From the NCBI GenBank assembly GCA_041476545.1, contig JBGOTP010000094.1, positions 1-14,457 on the forward strand: DNA of 14,457 nucleotides, given 5' to 3'. The translations under genes and the position numbers were made by a program. How positions within the stretch are numbered: the first letter of the stretch is position 1; every line of letters begins with the position of its first letter. Below are positions 5,070-14,457 of the stretch, one piece after another. The notes below the pieces were generated by a model that had not been told where the DNA came from, ran no database searches, and worked only from the letters and a program-made list of their open reading frames with translations. This DNA comes from JBGOTP01 sp041476545. GTDB lineage: Bacteria; Acidobacteriota; Vicinamibacteria; Vicinamibacterales; CAVVIG01.

Positions 5070-6904
5070 CCGATCATCCTGGCACGCACGGTCGCACGCG
5101 CCTGTCATTTGCCCGCGTGGAGGACATCGACGAGTTCGTGGCCACGCTGGAACGGTACGAGCGGGGCGAGCTGACGGCCGATCAATGGCGCGCCTTTCGT
5201 CTCGTCCGCGGGACCTATGGCCAGCGCCAGGCGACCGACTCGCAGATGCTGCGCGTGAAGGTGCCGCAGGGCGTGCTCACGAGCAGCCAGTTGTTCGCGC
5301 TGGCGGAGGTCGGTGAGAAATATTCCCGTCGATTCGGCCACATCACCACGCGCCAGAACATTCAGTTCCATTTCGTCAAGCTGCACGACGCCGAGCCGGC
5401 CATGCGCTTGCTCGCGGATGCGGGCGTGACGACCAGAGAGGCGTGCGGAAATTCGGTGAGGAACATCACGGCCTGCGCGTATGCGGGCGTGTCAGTGACC
5501 GAGGCGTTCGACGTGACGCCCTACGCCGAGGGCATGACGCGCTATCTGCTCCGCCATCCGCTCAGCTCCACGCTGCCGCGCAAGTTCAAGATCGCGTTCG
5601 AGGGATGTGCCGACGATCACATCGCGACGGCCATCAACGATCTCGGGTTCCGCGCGCACCTGGCGGCCGACGGAACACGGGCCTTCCGCGTCACCGCGGG
5701 GGGCGGGACGGCCATCATGTGCAAGGAGGCGGGTCTCATCCACGCGTCCCTTCCGGCCTCGGAGATTCTGCGGAGCGCTGAAGCCATTCTGCGCATCTTC
5801 AAGCGGCTCGGCGACTATCAGCACAAGCAGCGTAATCGCATGAAGTTCATGATCAAGGAGCTTGGCTGGGATCGCTGGGTGCAGGAGTACGAACGCGAGT
5901 TCGCCGCGTGCGGGAGTGGGGGCGCCGAGGGTGCTATTCCGATTCTCGAAATCAATCCGCCGGCGAGCGAGTCGCAGCCGAACTGGATGCGCGGCGAGGC
6001 CCCGTCGCCGAGTCTCATCGGTTCCCGTGTCACGGCCGTGCCGCCGAGCGGCCCCGGCATCACGCCGGTGATCGTGCCGTTGTATCAGCCCGGCGAGGAG
6101 GCATATCTGCGGTGGCGCGCGACGAACGTGCAGCCACAGAAGCAGTTTGGCTACGTGATTGCGACCGCGACCATCCCCCTCGGCGATTTCACCAGCGAGC
6201 AAATGCGAATCGTCGGCGAGCTGGCGCGCGCGTACAGCGACGGAAGCGTGCGCGTGACGATGGATCAGAATCTGCTGTTCCGTTGGGTGAAAGTAAGCGA
6301 CGTGCGCGAGATCTACGCGCGGCTCGCCGCTGCCGGGCTGGGGCTCGCGGAAGCCTCGACCGTGGCCGACGTGTCGAGCTGCCCGGGCGCGGAGTCGTGC
6401 CGGCTGGCGGTCACGCAATCGCGCGGCCTCGGCCGCCTGCTCGAGGAGCATCTGCGCGCGCGTCCGGATCTCATCGCGGCCGCGGACGGCGCGCGTATCA
6501 AGATCAGCGGTTGCCCGAATGGCTGCGGGCAGCATCACATCGCGACGCTGGGATTCCAGGGAAGCGTCCGGCGTCTCGGATCGAAGGCCGTGCCCCAGTA
6601 CTTCGTCATGGTCGGCGGCGGCACGACAGATCAGGGCGCCAGCTTTGCCCGGCTCGCCGCGAAGGTCCCGGCCCGGCGGATGCCCGAGGTCGTGGAGCGG
6701 CTCATTGCCATGTATGTCCGCGATCGGACCGATGGCGAGTCGGCACCGGAGTTCTTTGCCCGGGTTGACGTGACCAGCGTCGCGCTGGAACTGCGCGATC
6801 TGCAGACGCTCACGGCCGCCGACGTCGTCCCGCTCGACTACGTGGACCTGGCCGAAACGGCGGAGTTCGCGCCCGAGGTCATGGAAGGGGAGTGCTCGGC
6901 GTAA
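5060..6904 (+). CDS. Siroheme/4Fe-4S nitrite or sulfite reductase (ferredoxin-dependent type)
   Basis: A 614-residue member of the NirA/SiR family, which reduces nitrite to ammonium or sulfite to sulfide with six electrons, probably from ferredoxin, in the cytoplasm. The family's duplicated fold is present: a ferredoxin-like half (about 40-115) with TTRQNIQFH (R98), a central siroheme-binding part (REACGNSVRN, about 126-136), and a second half repeat (about 350-430). The cluster ligands are C441 and C447 (CPGAESC), C485 and C489 (CPNGCG), in the expected Cx5C...Cx3C spacing. There is no flavoprotein domain, unlike NirB. Substrate is uncertain. Tyr53 (GTYGQR) and Cys129 (EACGN) lie where some sulfite reductases form a Tyr-Cys bond, and no nitrate gene is nearby, so I lean to sulfite. 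The ATG at 5060 has GAGG 8 nt upstream and overlaps the end of cysG. Confidence 0.93.
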   Translation: MSVTDHPGTHGRTRLSFARVEDIDEFVATLERYERGELTADQWRAFRLVRGTYGQRQATDSQMLRVKVPQGVLTSSQLFALAEVGEKYSRRFGHITTRQNIQFHFVKLHDAEPAMRLLADAGVTTREACGNSVRNITACAYAGVSVTEAFDVTPYAEGMTRYLLRHPLSSTLPRKFKIAFEGCADDHIATAINDLGFRAHLAADGTRAFRVTAGGGTAIMCKEAGLIHASLPASEILRSAEAILRIFKRLGDYQHKQRNRMKFMIKELGWDRWVQEYEREFAACGSGGAEGAIPILEINPPASESQPNWMRGEAPSPSLIGSRVTAVPPSGPGITPVIVPLYQPGEEAYLRWRATNVQPQKQFGYVIATATIPLGDFTSEQMRIVGELARAYSDGSVRVTMDQNLLFRWVKVSDVREIYARLAAAGLGLAEASTVADVSSCPGAESCRLAVTQSRGLGRLLEEHLRARPDLIAAADGARIKISGCPNGCGQHHIATLGFQGSVRRLGSKAVPQYFVMVGGGTTDQGASFARLAAKVPARRMPEVVERLIAMYVRDRTDGESAPEFFARVDVTSVALELRDLQTLTAADVVPLDYVDLAETAEFAPEVMEGECSA

Positions 6905-6913
6905 ACGGGCCGC

Positions 6914-6983
6914 CATCAGCTCTCGGCGCTCAGCCCTCGCCGATTACTGAGAGCTGACAGCTCAGAGCTGAGAGCCGACAGCT
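6914..6983. repeat. Self-complementary GAGAGCTGA-type repeat after the reductase gene
   Basis: AGCTCTCGGCGCTCAG (6918-6933) is a 14-of-16 match to the reverse complement of CTGAGAGCCGACAGCT (6968-6983). Between them sits the perfect palindrome GAGCTG-A-CAGCTC (6951-6963), with AGAGCTGA occurring twice. It can fold as one long hairpin or a branched structure at the 3' end of the cysG-reductase transcript. No T-run follows. It may act as a 3' stabiliser or be a dispersed repeat. Confidence 0.6.
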
Positions 6984-6987
6984 TCTA

Positions 6988-7005
6988 TATCTACAAATGT
7001 AGATA
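6988..7005. promoter_or_regulatory. BlaI/MecI-like operator upstream of hom-thrC
   Basis: TATCTACAAATGTAGATA is a perfect 8+2+8 inverted repeat built on TACA...TGTA, the core of operators bound by BlaI/MecI (penicillinase repressor) winged-helix proteins. It begins 83 nt after the reductase stop and ends 15 bp before the candidate -35 of the homoserine dehydrogenase gene. No blaI gene is present here, so the regulator would act from elsewhere. Only half of the assignment, the palindrome itself, is direct observation. Confidence 0.55.
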
Positions 7006-7020
7006 AGCTGATGTCGATCG

Positions 7021-7050
7021 TTGCGTCCCGTTTCGGGGCTCTGGTATAGT
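7021..7050 (+). promoter_or_regulatory. Candidate extended -10 promoter of hom-thrC
   Basis: TGGTATAGT (7042-7050) is an extended -10 element, TGn followed by TATAGT. TTGCGT (7021-7026) lies 18 bp before the hexamer as a fair -35. Transcription should begin around 7056-7058, only a few bases before the GTG at 7060, so the mRNA would be nearly leaderless. Confidence 0.55.
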
Positions 7051-7059
7051 CCATCGACT

Positions 7060-8142
7060 GTGGCCCTCAACACCTTTCAGACGTCCGGAAACAGCCCGGG
7101 CCTGGCGCGTTGCCGCGTGGGCCTCCTTGGCTTCGGCGCCGTCGGCATCGCCATCGCCCGCCGGTTGACCAGTCCCGATTCGCCACCCTCCCTCCAGCTC
7201 ACTCACATCTGCGACCGCCGCGCCCGCGAGAAGCAGGCCCGGCAGTCCGACGTTCTTGCCGGTCTCGTCTGGACAGACCGCTTCGACGACCTGATCACCA
7301 GCGACGTGGACATCATCGTGGAAGCGGTCTCCGGATCGGAGCCGGCGTCGGACTACGTACGGGCGGCGCTGCTCGCCGGCAAGTCTGTCGTGACCGCGAG
7401 CAAGCTGGTCATCGCGCATCACGGGCAGGCGCTCCTGACGCTGGCGGAGCGCCAGGGGCGTCAACTGCGGTTCGAGGCGGCCGTGGGCGGCGCGATGCCG
7501 ATCGTGCGCGTGCTGGCCGACAGCCTGGCGGGCGATCGCGTGTTGAGCATCGACGCGATTCTGAACGGCACGAGCAATGCGGTCCTGTCGCGCATGGACG
7601 AACGTGGATGCGAGATGGACGAGGCGGTCGCGGACGCGTGCGCGCGCGGCTACGCGGATGCCGACCCGTCCGTCGATCTCGATGGCAGCAACGCCGCGGC
7701 GAAGCTCGTCATTCTGTGTGCGCTCGCCTTCGGCCTGCGCGTCGGGCCCGGTCAGGTGGAGACGCGGACGACCGCGCGGATTCGGCCGCTGGACTTCGAG
7801 ACCGCCCGGCTGCGAAACGGGACGATCCGTCAGATTGCCCACGCCGGGTACGACCGCGATCGGTCATCGCTGTCCGTCTGGGTGGCGCCGATGTTCGTGT
7901 CGCGCCTGTCGGTCTTCGGACGCAGCGTCGGACCGCAGAACGCGGCGGTCGTCCACGGTGCGTACGCCGGCGACATTACCGTGACCGGCGCGGGCGCCGG
8001 CGGCGATGCGATGGCGGTGGCGGCCATCGGCGACCTCGCGGCGATTGCCCGCGATCGGGCGGCGATCGTGCCGGCGCCGCTCCTTACTGAACCCAGACAG
8101 ATGTCGGGTCTTTCGGATCCTCAACTCGCGGAGGCTGTGTGA
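7060..8142 (+). CDS. hom: Homoserine dehydrogenase, short form without ACT domain
   Basis: A 360-residue NAD(P)-dependent enzyme reducing aspartate semialdehyde to homoserine, the branch point to threonine and methionine. It has the Rossmann motif GFGAVG (24-29), TASK with K115, GGAMPI (143-148), NGTSN, and the substrate-binding GYADADPSVDLDG (about 197-209), followed by the catalytic-type lysine K215. In the last motif the usual Glu of GYAEADP is Asp200. The protein ends about 70 residues earlier than forms with a C-terminal ACT domain, so allosteric threonine inhibition through ACT is absent. The GTG at 7060 is chosen over an in-frame TTG at 7021, which coincides with the -35 element. Its last codons carry GGAGG (8130-8134), the ribosome site for thrC, and the stop overlaps the thrC start as GTGA. 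Confidence 0.93.
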   Translation: MALNTFQTSGNSPGLARCRVGLLGFGAVGIAIARRLTSPDSPPSLQLTHICDRRAREKQARQSDVLAGLVWTDRFDDLITSDVDIIVEAVSGSEPASDYVRAALLAGKSVVTASKLVIAHHGQALLTLAERQGRQLRFEAAVGGAMPIVRVLADSLAGDRVLSIDAILNGTSNAVLSRMDERGCEMDEAVADACARGYADADPSVDLDGSNAAAKLVILCALAFGLRVGPGQVETRTTARIRPLDFETARLRNGTIRQIAHAGYDRDRSSLSVWVAPMFVSRLSVFGRSVGPQNAAVVHGAYAGDITVTGAGAGGDAMAVAAIGDLAAIARDRAAIVPAPLLTEPRQMSGLSDPQLAEAV

Positions 8143-9374
8143 GCGCTCTCATCGGACTTCAGTGCCATCTGTGTCAGGCGATGTTTCCCGCCGAAGCCGT
8201 GTACGTGTGCGATCGCTGCCTCGGTCCGCTGGAGCCGGTGTACGACTACGCGTCCGTACGGCTGACCCGCGAGAAGATTGCCGGCCGCCCCGAGAACATC
8301 TGGCGGTACCGCGAACTGCTCCCGATCACGGGCGAGCCGAAAACCGGGTTCCATACCGGTTTCACGCCGCTCGTGCGGTGCCACAGGCTGGCGGAGCGTC
8401 TCGGCGTCAGCGAGCTCTACATCAAGGACGACTCGGTCAATCATCCGACGCTGTCGTACAAGGATCGCGTGGTCTCGGTCGCGGCCACTCGCGCCGTCGA
8501 ACTGGGCCTGAAGGTGCTCGCCTGCGCGTCCACCGGCAACCTGGCGAACAGCGTCTCCGCGCACGCGGCCCGTCTCGGCCTCGAGTGCTGCGTGTTCATC
8601 CCGGACAACCTCGAGGCGGGCAAGGTGCTGGGATCCGCGATCTTCGGTCCCACGATTCTTGCCATCGCCGGCAACTACGACGATGTGAATCGGCTGTGCA
8701 CGCAGGTGGCGGATCGGCTCGGCTGGGGATTTGTGAACATCAACTTGCGGGCCTACTACGCCGAGGGCGCGAAGACCATCGGGTTCGAGATCGCCGAGCA
8801 GCTCGGCTGGCGTTTTCCGCGGCATCTCGTCTCGCCGGTGGCCGGGGGCACGCTGCTGCCGAGGATTGCGCGTGGGCTCCGCGAGTTTCGGACGGTCGGC
8901 CTCGTCGACGGGGAACTGCCGCGCATTCACGCCGCGCAGGCCGCGGGGTGCGCTCCTGTCGTGAACGCGCTGCTGAGCGGAGCGGATCAGCTCGAACTCG
9001 TCCGGCCGAACACGATCGCGAAGTCGATCGCGATCGGCAATCCGGCCGATGGCCTTCAGGTGCTCCAGACGGTTCGGGATACCGGTGGGACCGGCACTGC
9101 CGTGTCGGACCAGCAGATCATCGATGCGATTCGTCTGCTGGCGGAAACCGAAGGCATCTTCACCGAGCCGGCCGGCGGCACCACGCTCGCGGGCACGATC
9201 GATCTCATTCAGCGCGGGGTCATCGCGCCGAACGAGTCGGTGGTCGTGTGCGTCACGGGCAACGGCTACAAGACCGCGGAGGTCATGGAGGGGCAGCTGG
9301 TCGAGCCCGTTCGTCTCAGCCGCGCGTTCAAGGAATTTGAAGCGTGGTGGGATTCCCGCCAGGCTATCGCCTGA
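8139..9374 (+). CDS. thrC: Threonine synthase (PLP-dependent)
   Basis: A 411-residue fold-type II PLP enzyme that converts O-phosphohomoserine to threonine. An N-terminal zinc-ribbon-like pair, C9/C12 and C24/C27, precedes the catalytic domain. The cofactor lysine is K108 in SYKDR. Other PLP-site signatures are STGNLANS, the GGTLLPRIARG stretch and the late TGNGYK. Length is normal for the shorter bacterial/archaeal-type ThrC. The GTG start overlaps the hom stop by 4 nt and has GGAGG 4 nt upstream, so it is coupled to hom. Homoserine kinase, needed for its substrate, is not here. Other PLP enzymes of the fold (cysteine synthase, threonine dehydratase) are less likely because of the zinc-ribbon start and the hom partner. 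Confidence 0.93.
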   Translation: MSALIGLQCHLCQAMFPAEAVYVCDRCLGPLEPVYDYASVRLTREKIAGRPENIWRYRELLPITGEPKTGFHTGFTPLVRCHRLAERLGVSELYIKDDSVNHPTLSYKDRVVSVAATRAVELGLKVLACASTGNLANSVSAHAARLGLECCVFIPDNLEAGKVLGSAIFGPTILAIAGNYDDVNRLCTQVADRLGWGFVNINLRAYYAEGAKTIGFEIAEQLGWRFPRHLVSPVAGGTLLPRIARGLREFRTVGLVDGELPRIHAAQAAGCAPVVNALLSGADQLELVRPNTIAKSIAIGNPADGLQVLQTVRDTGGTGTAVSDQQIIDAIRLLAETEGIFTEPAGGTTLAGTIDLIQRGVIAPNESVVVCVTGNGYKTAEVMEGQLVEPVRLSRAFKEFEAWWDSRQAIA

Positions 9375-9397
9375 ACCGTCGGCCCCGTTCACGACCG

Positions 9398-9784
9398 ATG
9401 CCCATCACCTATCACATCGATTCCGCTCGCAACCTCGTGGTCACGCACGCGGTCGGTGTGCTCACCGACGAGGATGTTCTTCGTCATAAGCACCGGCTCG
9501 CGGCCGATCCCGACTTCACGGCTGGCATGTGCGAACTCTCCGACGTCCGCGGGGTCACCGACCTTCGGATCACGCCGGAAGGTGTTCGCGCGATGGTCAG
9601 CACCGATGTGAGCCATGCCTCCAGGCTCCAGGCGCACAAGCTCGCGATTGTGGCGGCCGAGGACGTCGTGTTCGGCATGGCGCGCATGTACGAGGTCCTC
9701 GCCGAACGCCATGGGCCGAGCGTCGGCGTGTTCAGGGACGTCCTCGAAGCGGCGCGGTGGCTGGGAGTCCAGGCCGCCGAGTAG
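9398..9784 (+). CDS. Small STAS/SpoIIAA-like protein
   Basis: A 128-residue soluble protein beginning MPITYHIDSARNLVV. It alternates strands and helices in the order typical of SpoIIAA-like/STAS-SEC14 proteins: an opening beta hairpin, a helix after LTDEDVLRHKH, a strand with CELSDVRGV, a helix (TPEGVRAMV), a strand (KLAIVAAEDVVFGMARMYE) and a closing helix with a terminal WLGV. Similar short proteins are common and mostly uncharacterised; no catalytic residues are evident. It follows thrC by 23 nt and could be read through from that operon. The ATG at 9398 is preferred to an upstream in-frame GTG at 9344, because the fold starts at MPITY and the extra residues (Arg/Pro-rich) do not look like protein. 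It converges with the PHP gene, 16 nt away. Confidence 0.7.
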   Translation: MPITYHIDSARNLVVTHAVGVLTDEDVLRHKHRLAADPDFTAGMCELSDVRGVTDLRITPEGVRAMVSTDVSHASRLQAHKLAIVAAEDVVFGMARMYEVLAERHGPSVGVFRDVLEAARWLGVQAAE

Positions 9785-9800
9785 TCCGTCGGTGCTTCGT

Positions 9801-10904
9801 TCAGGCTTGTCCCCTTTCGACGAGCACGCAGATGGCCGCCACCGCGACAAAGGCGAGTCGTATCAGCCAGGTCGCGGCCCGATTGACGCTCGCCACGGGG
9901 GTGGGAAGCCGAACGCCGTCGTACCTCACGATCGGGTTCAGAAAGATCATGCGGCGGGGCGACCAGATGGTCGCCCGGATGTACGTGTCGCTCTCGGCGA
10001 AGGTGAAAGACCCCGTCAGCGTGTTGGGCGCAATCGTTCGCAAGGTGCCGTTCTGTCCCGTGAATGCGAAGTCTGACGGAGCGCCCGTGCACGTGATTGT
10101 CAGGGTCCGGTCCTTGAATTCCACACCAGTCAGCTCGGTAATCTCGGCTTCGGGATGCGTATTGAGCCGGAGGACGGAATAGGCGTGCCCCGCGCGCAGC
10201 GCGTCAATCATGTCGGCGGCGGATGCGCTTGGCGCATTGACCATGTTCCAGGCGATCGCCATACGAAGCGGGTCCGTGATGTCGTGGCCATCGTCGTTCG
10301 CGAGGCCCCAGACTGCGTGCCCCGATGAGAGCGCCGCGTCCCACGGGGCCGCGTCGGCAAACTGCCCGTTGACCACCTCGACGAGCTCGTAGCCGGTGAG
10401 TCGCTCGAGGTTCCAGGTCGAGTAGGCGTTGCGGACGGACGGATGGGCGAGCGCGACCAGTTCGGCTCTCTGCCTGACGAGATCGATCACGAGCTGTTCG
10501 TGACTCGTCGACTGCCAGAACGGGAAATCGAACCACTCGACGCGCCGGGCACCGATGGCGAGCTGATGACGCTTGCCGATGTTGTAGCCGTGCTCGTAAA
10601 TCGGAAGGGAGTCCGCGCCGAGGGTCGCGGAAATGTGCTCGTAGTTGGAGATGCCCGCCACGTCATAGCCGAGGTTGCGGTACGCCTGGACGACGTCCTC
10701 GTCGGTTTGCTGGCCGCTCGTCAGCCCGCTCCACGCGCGGCCGTGCGCGTGGAAATTGGCACGCAGCCATTGGCCTTTGAGGTCGGCGTAGGGGTTGAGA
10801 AAGTGGGCTCCCGAGAAGGCCACCGGGGCCGGAAAACGATACACGCGGCTGCGGGCGTAGGGGAGCGCGACGAGCAACGCCACGACAAGGAGTGCACGCT
10901 TCAA
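9801..10904 (-). CDS. Membrane-anchored PHP-domain metallohydrolase-like protein
   Basis: A 367-residue protein. An N-terminal hydrophobic stretch (about 4-16) exports or anchors it, followed by a PHP (polymerase and histidinol phosphatase) domain at about 48-250. Motif I is H52-x-H54. Further metal-type residues are E123, H154 in LAHP, and D205/H207 in NDDGH. The usual TDH of motif II is replaced by a stretch ending in H90 (ISNYEH). A beta-rich region (about 255-330) and a C-terminal transmembrane helix (about 346-361) follow, so both ends seem membrane-associated. PHP proteins of this kind are predicted phosphoesterases or hydrolases; the substrate is unknown. The TTG at 10904 is chosen because a TGGTACAAT element lies 10 nt upstream and the signal segment begins there. 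An ATG at 10991 would cross the divergent promoter region. Confidence 0.8.
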   Translation of the reverse strand: MKRALLVVALLVALPYARSRVYRFPAPVAFSGAHFLNPYADLKGQWLRANFHAHGRAWSGLTSGQQTDEDVVQAYRNLGYDVAGISNYEHISATLGADSLPIYEHGYNIGKRHQLAIGARRVEWFDFPFWQSTSHEQLVIDLVRQRAELVALAHPSVRNAYSTWNLERLTGYELVEVVNGQFADAAPWDAALSSGHAVWGLANDDGHDITDPLRMAIAWNMVNAPSASAADMIDALRAGHAYSVLRLNTHPEAEITELTGVEFKDRTLTITCTGAPSDFAFTGQNGTLRTIAPNTLTGSFTFAESDTYIRATIWSPRRMIFLNPIVRYDGVRLPTPVASVNRAATWLIRLAFVAVAAICVLVERGQA

Positions 10905-10914
10905 GGTCGCGGGG

Positions 10915-10923
10915 ATTGTACCA
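10915..10923 (-). promoter_or_regulatory. Extended -10 of the PHP gene
   Basis: On the minus strand TGGTACAAT ends 10 nt before the TTG at 10904. Predicted initiation lies about 4 nt before the start codon, again giving an almost leaderless transcript. No clear -35 is present, as expected for an extended -10 promoter. Confidence 0.5.
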
Positions 10924-10943
10924 GTGTTTCCGGCCCGTATAGT
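10916..10943 (+). promoter_or_regulatory. Candidate promoter of the response regulator-kinase pair
   Basis: TTGTAC (10916-10921) and TATAGT (10938-10943) are separated by 16 bp. The -35 shares its bases with the minus-strand -10 of the PHP gene, so the two divergent promoters overlap. The leader to the ATG at 11018 would be about 70 nt. Confidence 0.4.
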
Positions 10944-11007
10944 CCGGGGGGCGGCGTGCCGATACATGCTGATGTCGGCTGTCTTCGTCAATTATTGGCG
11001 GGGCCCC

Positions 11008-11012
11008 GGAGG
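11008..11012 (+). promoter_or_regulatory. Strong Shine-Dalgarno site
   Basis: GGAGG lies 5 nt before the ATG at 11018. It is among the best ribosome sites in the window and fixes the start of the response regulator gene. It contrasts with the leaderless-looking neighbours. Confidence 0.8.
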
Positions 11013-11017
11013 AATTC

Positions 11018-11644
11018 ATGCGGACGCTCGTGGCCGACGATGATCGGGTCGCTTCGGAGGCGCTGGCGCGGACGCTCAAACGGTGGAACTGCGAGGTCAC
11101 CGTGGTTCCTGACGGCGCCAGGGCTTGGAGTGAACTCCAGGCCGCCTCGGGGCCGATGCTGGCCATTCTCGACTGGATGATGCCGCACGTTGATGGTCCG
11201 GAAGTCTGCCGCCGCGTGCGGAAGGACTTGCCGGCCGCCAACATGTACCTGATCCTCCTGACGTCCCTCGAGAGCCGGCGGGACATCGTGGCGGGACTGG
11301 ACGCCGGCGCCGACGACTACGTCATCAAACCCTTCGATCCTGAAGAACTGCGCGCCCGTGTGCAGGTCGGGATCCGCATCCTGACCCTGCAGGAGCACCT
11401 CGCCGAACGGGTCACCGACCTTCAGGCCGCGCTGTCAAACGTCAAGCAGCTCCAAGGCCTGCTCCCCATCTGCAGCTACTGCAAGCGCATCCGGGGCGAT
11501 GATCAGTACTGGCAGCAGGTCGAGTCGTACATCGCCGACCGGTCCGATGCGCAGTTCAGTCACGGCATTTGCCCGGAGTGCTACCTCAACGTTGAAAAGC
11601 AACTGGACGCCTTCCGCGCCGGTGGACCCGGTCCCACGAGATAG
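11018..11644 (+). CDS. Response regulator with C-terminal Cys-rich domain
   Basis: A 208-residue protein with an N-terminal receiver domain (1-120): acidic pocket D7-D9, phosphoacceptor D52, T82 and K104 are all present. A short coiled-coil-like helix (about 122-148) leads to a C-terminal module with CxxC (C152, C155), H182 and a second CxxC (C185, C188), in the pattern ICSYCKRIR...YWQQVESYI...FSHGICPEC. This tail recurs in many receiver proteins. The four Cys probably bind zinc or another metal, and its output is not established. There is no DNA-binding or enzymatic output domain. The gene is followed after 2 nt by the hybrid kinase, so the two are cotranscribed and likely translationally coupled. 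The protein may relay phosphate from that kinase or modulate it. Confidence 0.92.
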   Translation: MRTLVADDDRVASEALARTLKRWNCEVTVVPDGARAWSELQAASGPMLAILDWMMPHVDGPEVCRRVRKDLPAANMYLILLTSLESRRDIVAGLDAGADDYVIKPFDPEELRARVQVGIRILTLQEHLAERVTDLQAALSNVKQLQGLLPICSYCKRIRGDDQYWQQVESYIADRSDAQFSHGICPECYLNVEKQLDAFRAGGPGPTR

Positions 11645-11646
11645 CC

Positions 11647-14457
<2,811 letters not shown>

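Noticed and set aside
5492..6916. 474-codon minus-strand frame opposite the reductase
   Set aside because: Antisense shadow: Arg/His-rich, and the opposite strand carries the intact Cx5C/Cx3C cluster motifs.
6914..6983. Intrinsic terminator of the cysG-reductase operon
   Set aside because: The arms can pair but no run of T's follows, and several competing folds exist. Kept only as a repeat.
8121..9392. 423-codon minus-strand frame opposite threonine synthase
   Set aside because: Antisense shadow; the plus strand encodes a complete ThrC with its PLP lysine and ribosome site.
9344..9397. Upstream GTG start for the STAS-like gene, overlapping thrC by 31 nt
   Set aside because: The extra 18 residues are Pro/Arg-rich and precede the fold, and no ribosome site is present. 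The ATG at 9398 fits the family's MPI-type start.
10905..10991. ATG start at 10991 for the PHP gene
   Set aside because: It would put 29 Arg/Thr-rich residues before the signal segment and run through both divergent promoters. The TTG at 10904 just after TGGTACAAT fits better.

Overview
This is a G+C-rich bacterial window from a Gram-negative-type organism. The M1 peptidase has a signal peptide, the kinase has an extracytoplasmic sensor loop, and several starts look leaderless. Gene styles and intergenic repeats fit Acidobacteriota, perhaps the Vicinamibacteria, but this is inferred from general familiarity; no rRNA or marker gene is present to prove it. Both edges cut genes: the 3' end of a small membrane protein on the left and a hybrid histidine kinase that runs off the right.

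Layout. (1) 3-152: C-terminal end of a membrane protein. (2) 153-426: non-coding, carrying a CTCTGCG-type repeat and a 39-bp imperfect palindrome. (3) 427-3129, minus strand: exported M1 zinc aminopeptidase. (4) 3130-3485: regulatory intergenic region with a G-run tract, a candidate promoter, a perfect 13-bp palindrome, a possible 40-codon leader ORF, a nested RNA hairpin and a strong intrinsic terminator just before the next gene. (5) 3486-6904: a two-gene siroheme and sulfite/nitrite reduction operon. A fused CysG-type siroheme synthase makes the cofactor for the siroheme/4Fe-4S reductase encoded immediately after it, with overlapping ends. (6) 6905-7059: a self-complementary repeat and a BlaI/MecI-like operator. 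(7) 7060-9374: homoserine dehydrogenase and threonine synthase with a 4-nt overlap, followed by a small STAS/SpoIIAA-like protein (9398-9784). (8) 9801-10904, minus strand: membrane-anchored PHP-type metallohydrolase-like protein. (9) 10905-11017: divergent promoter region. (10) 11018 to the end: a receiver protein with a Cys-rich tail and a CHASE8-like/HAMP/HisKA/HATPase/REC/REC/HPt hybrid kinase, forming a signalling pair.

The metabolic core links reduced sulfur supply with the threonine branch of aspartate-derived amino-acid synthesis. Homoserine kinase is not in the window. The most unusual part is the roughly 200-nt cysG leader. It ends in a perfect 11-bp terminator hairpin plus six T's, and no plus-strand gene lies upstream for it to terminate, so it looks like an attenuator. 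I see no obviously new multi-gene system such as a defence island, mobile element or CRISPR array. The novelty candidates are regulatory.
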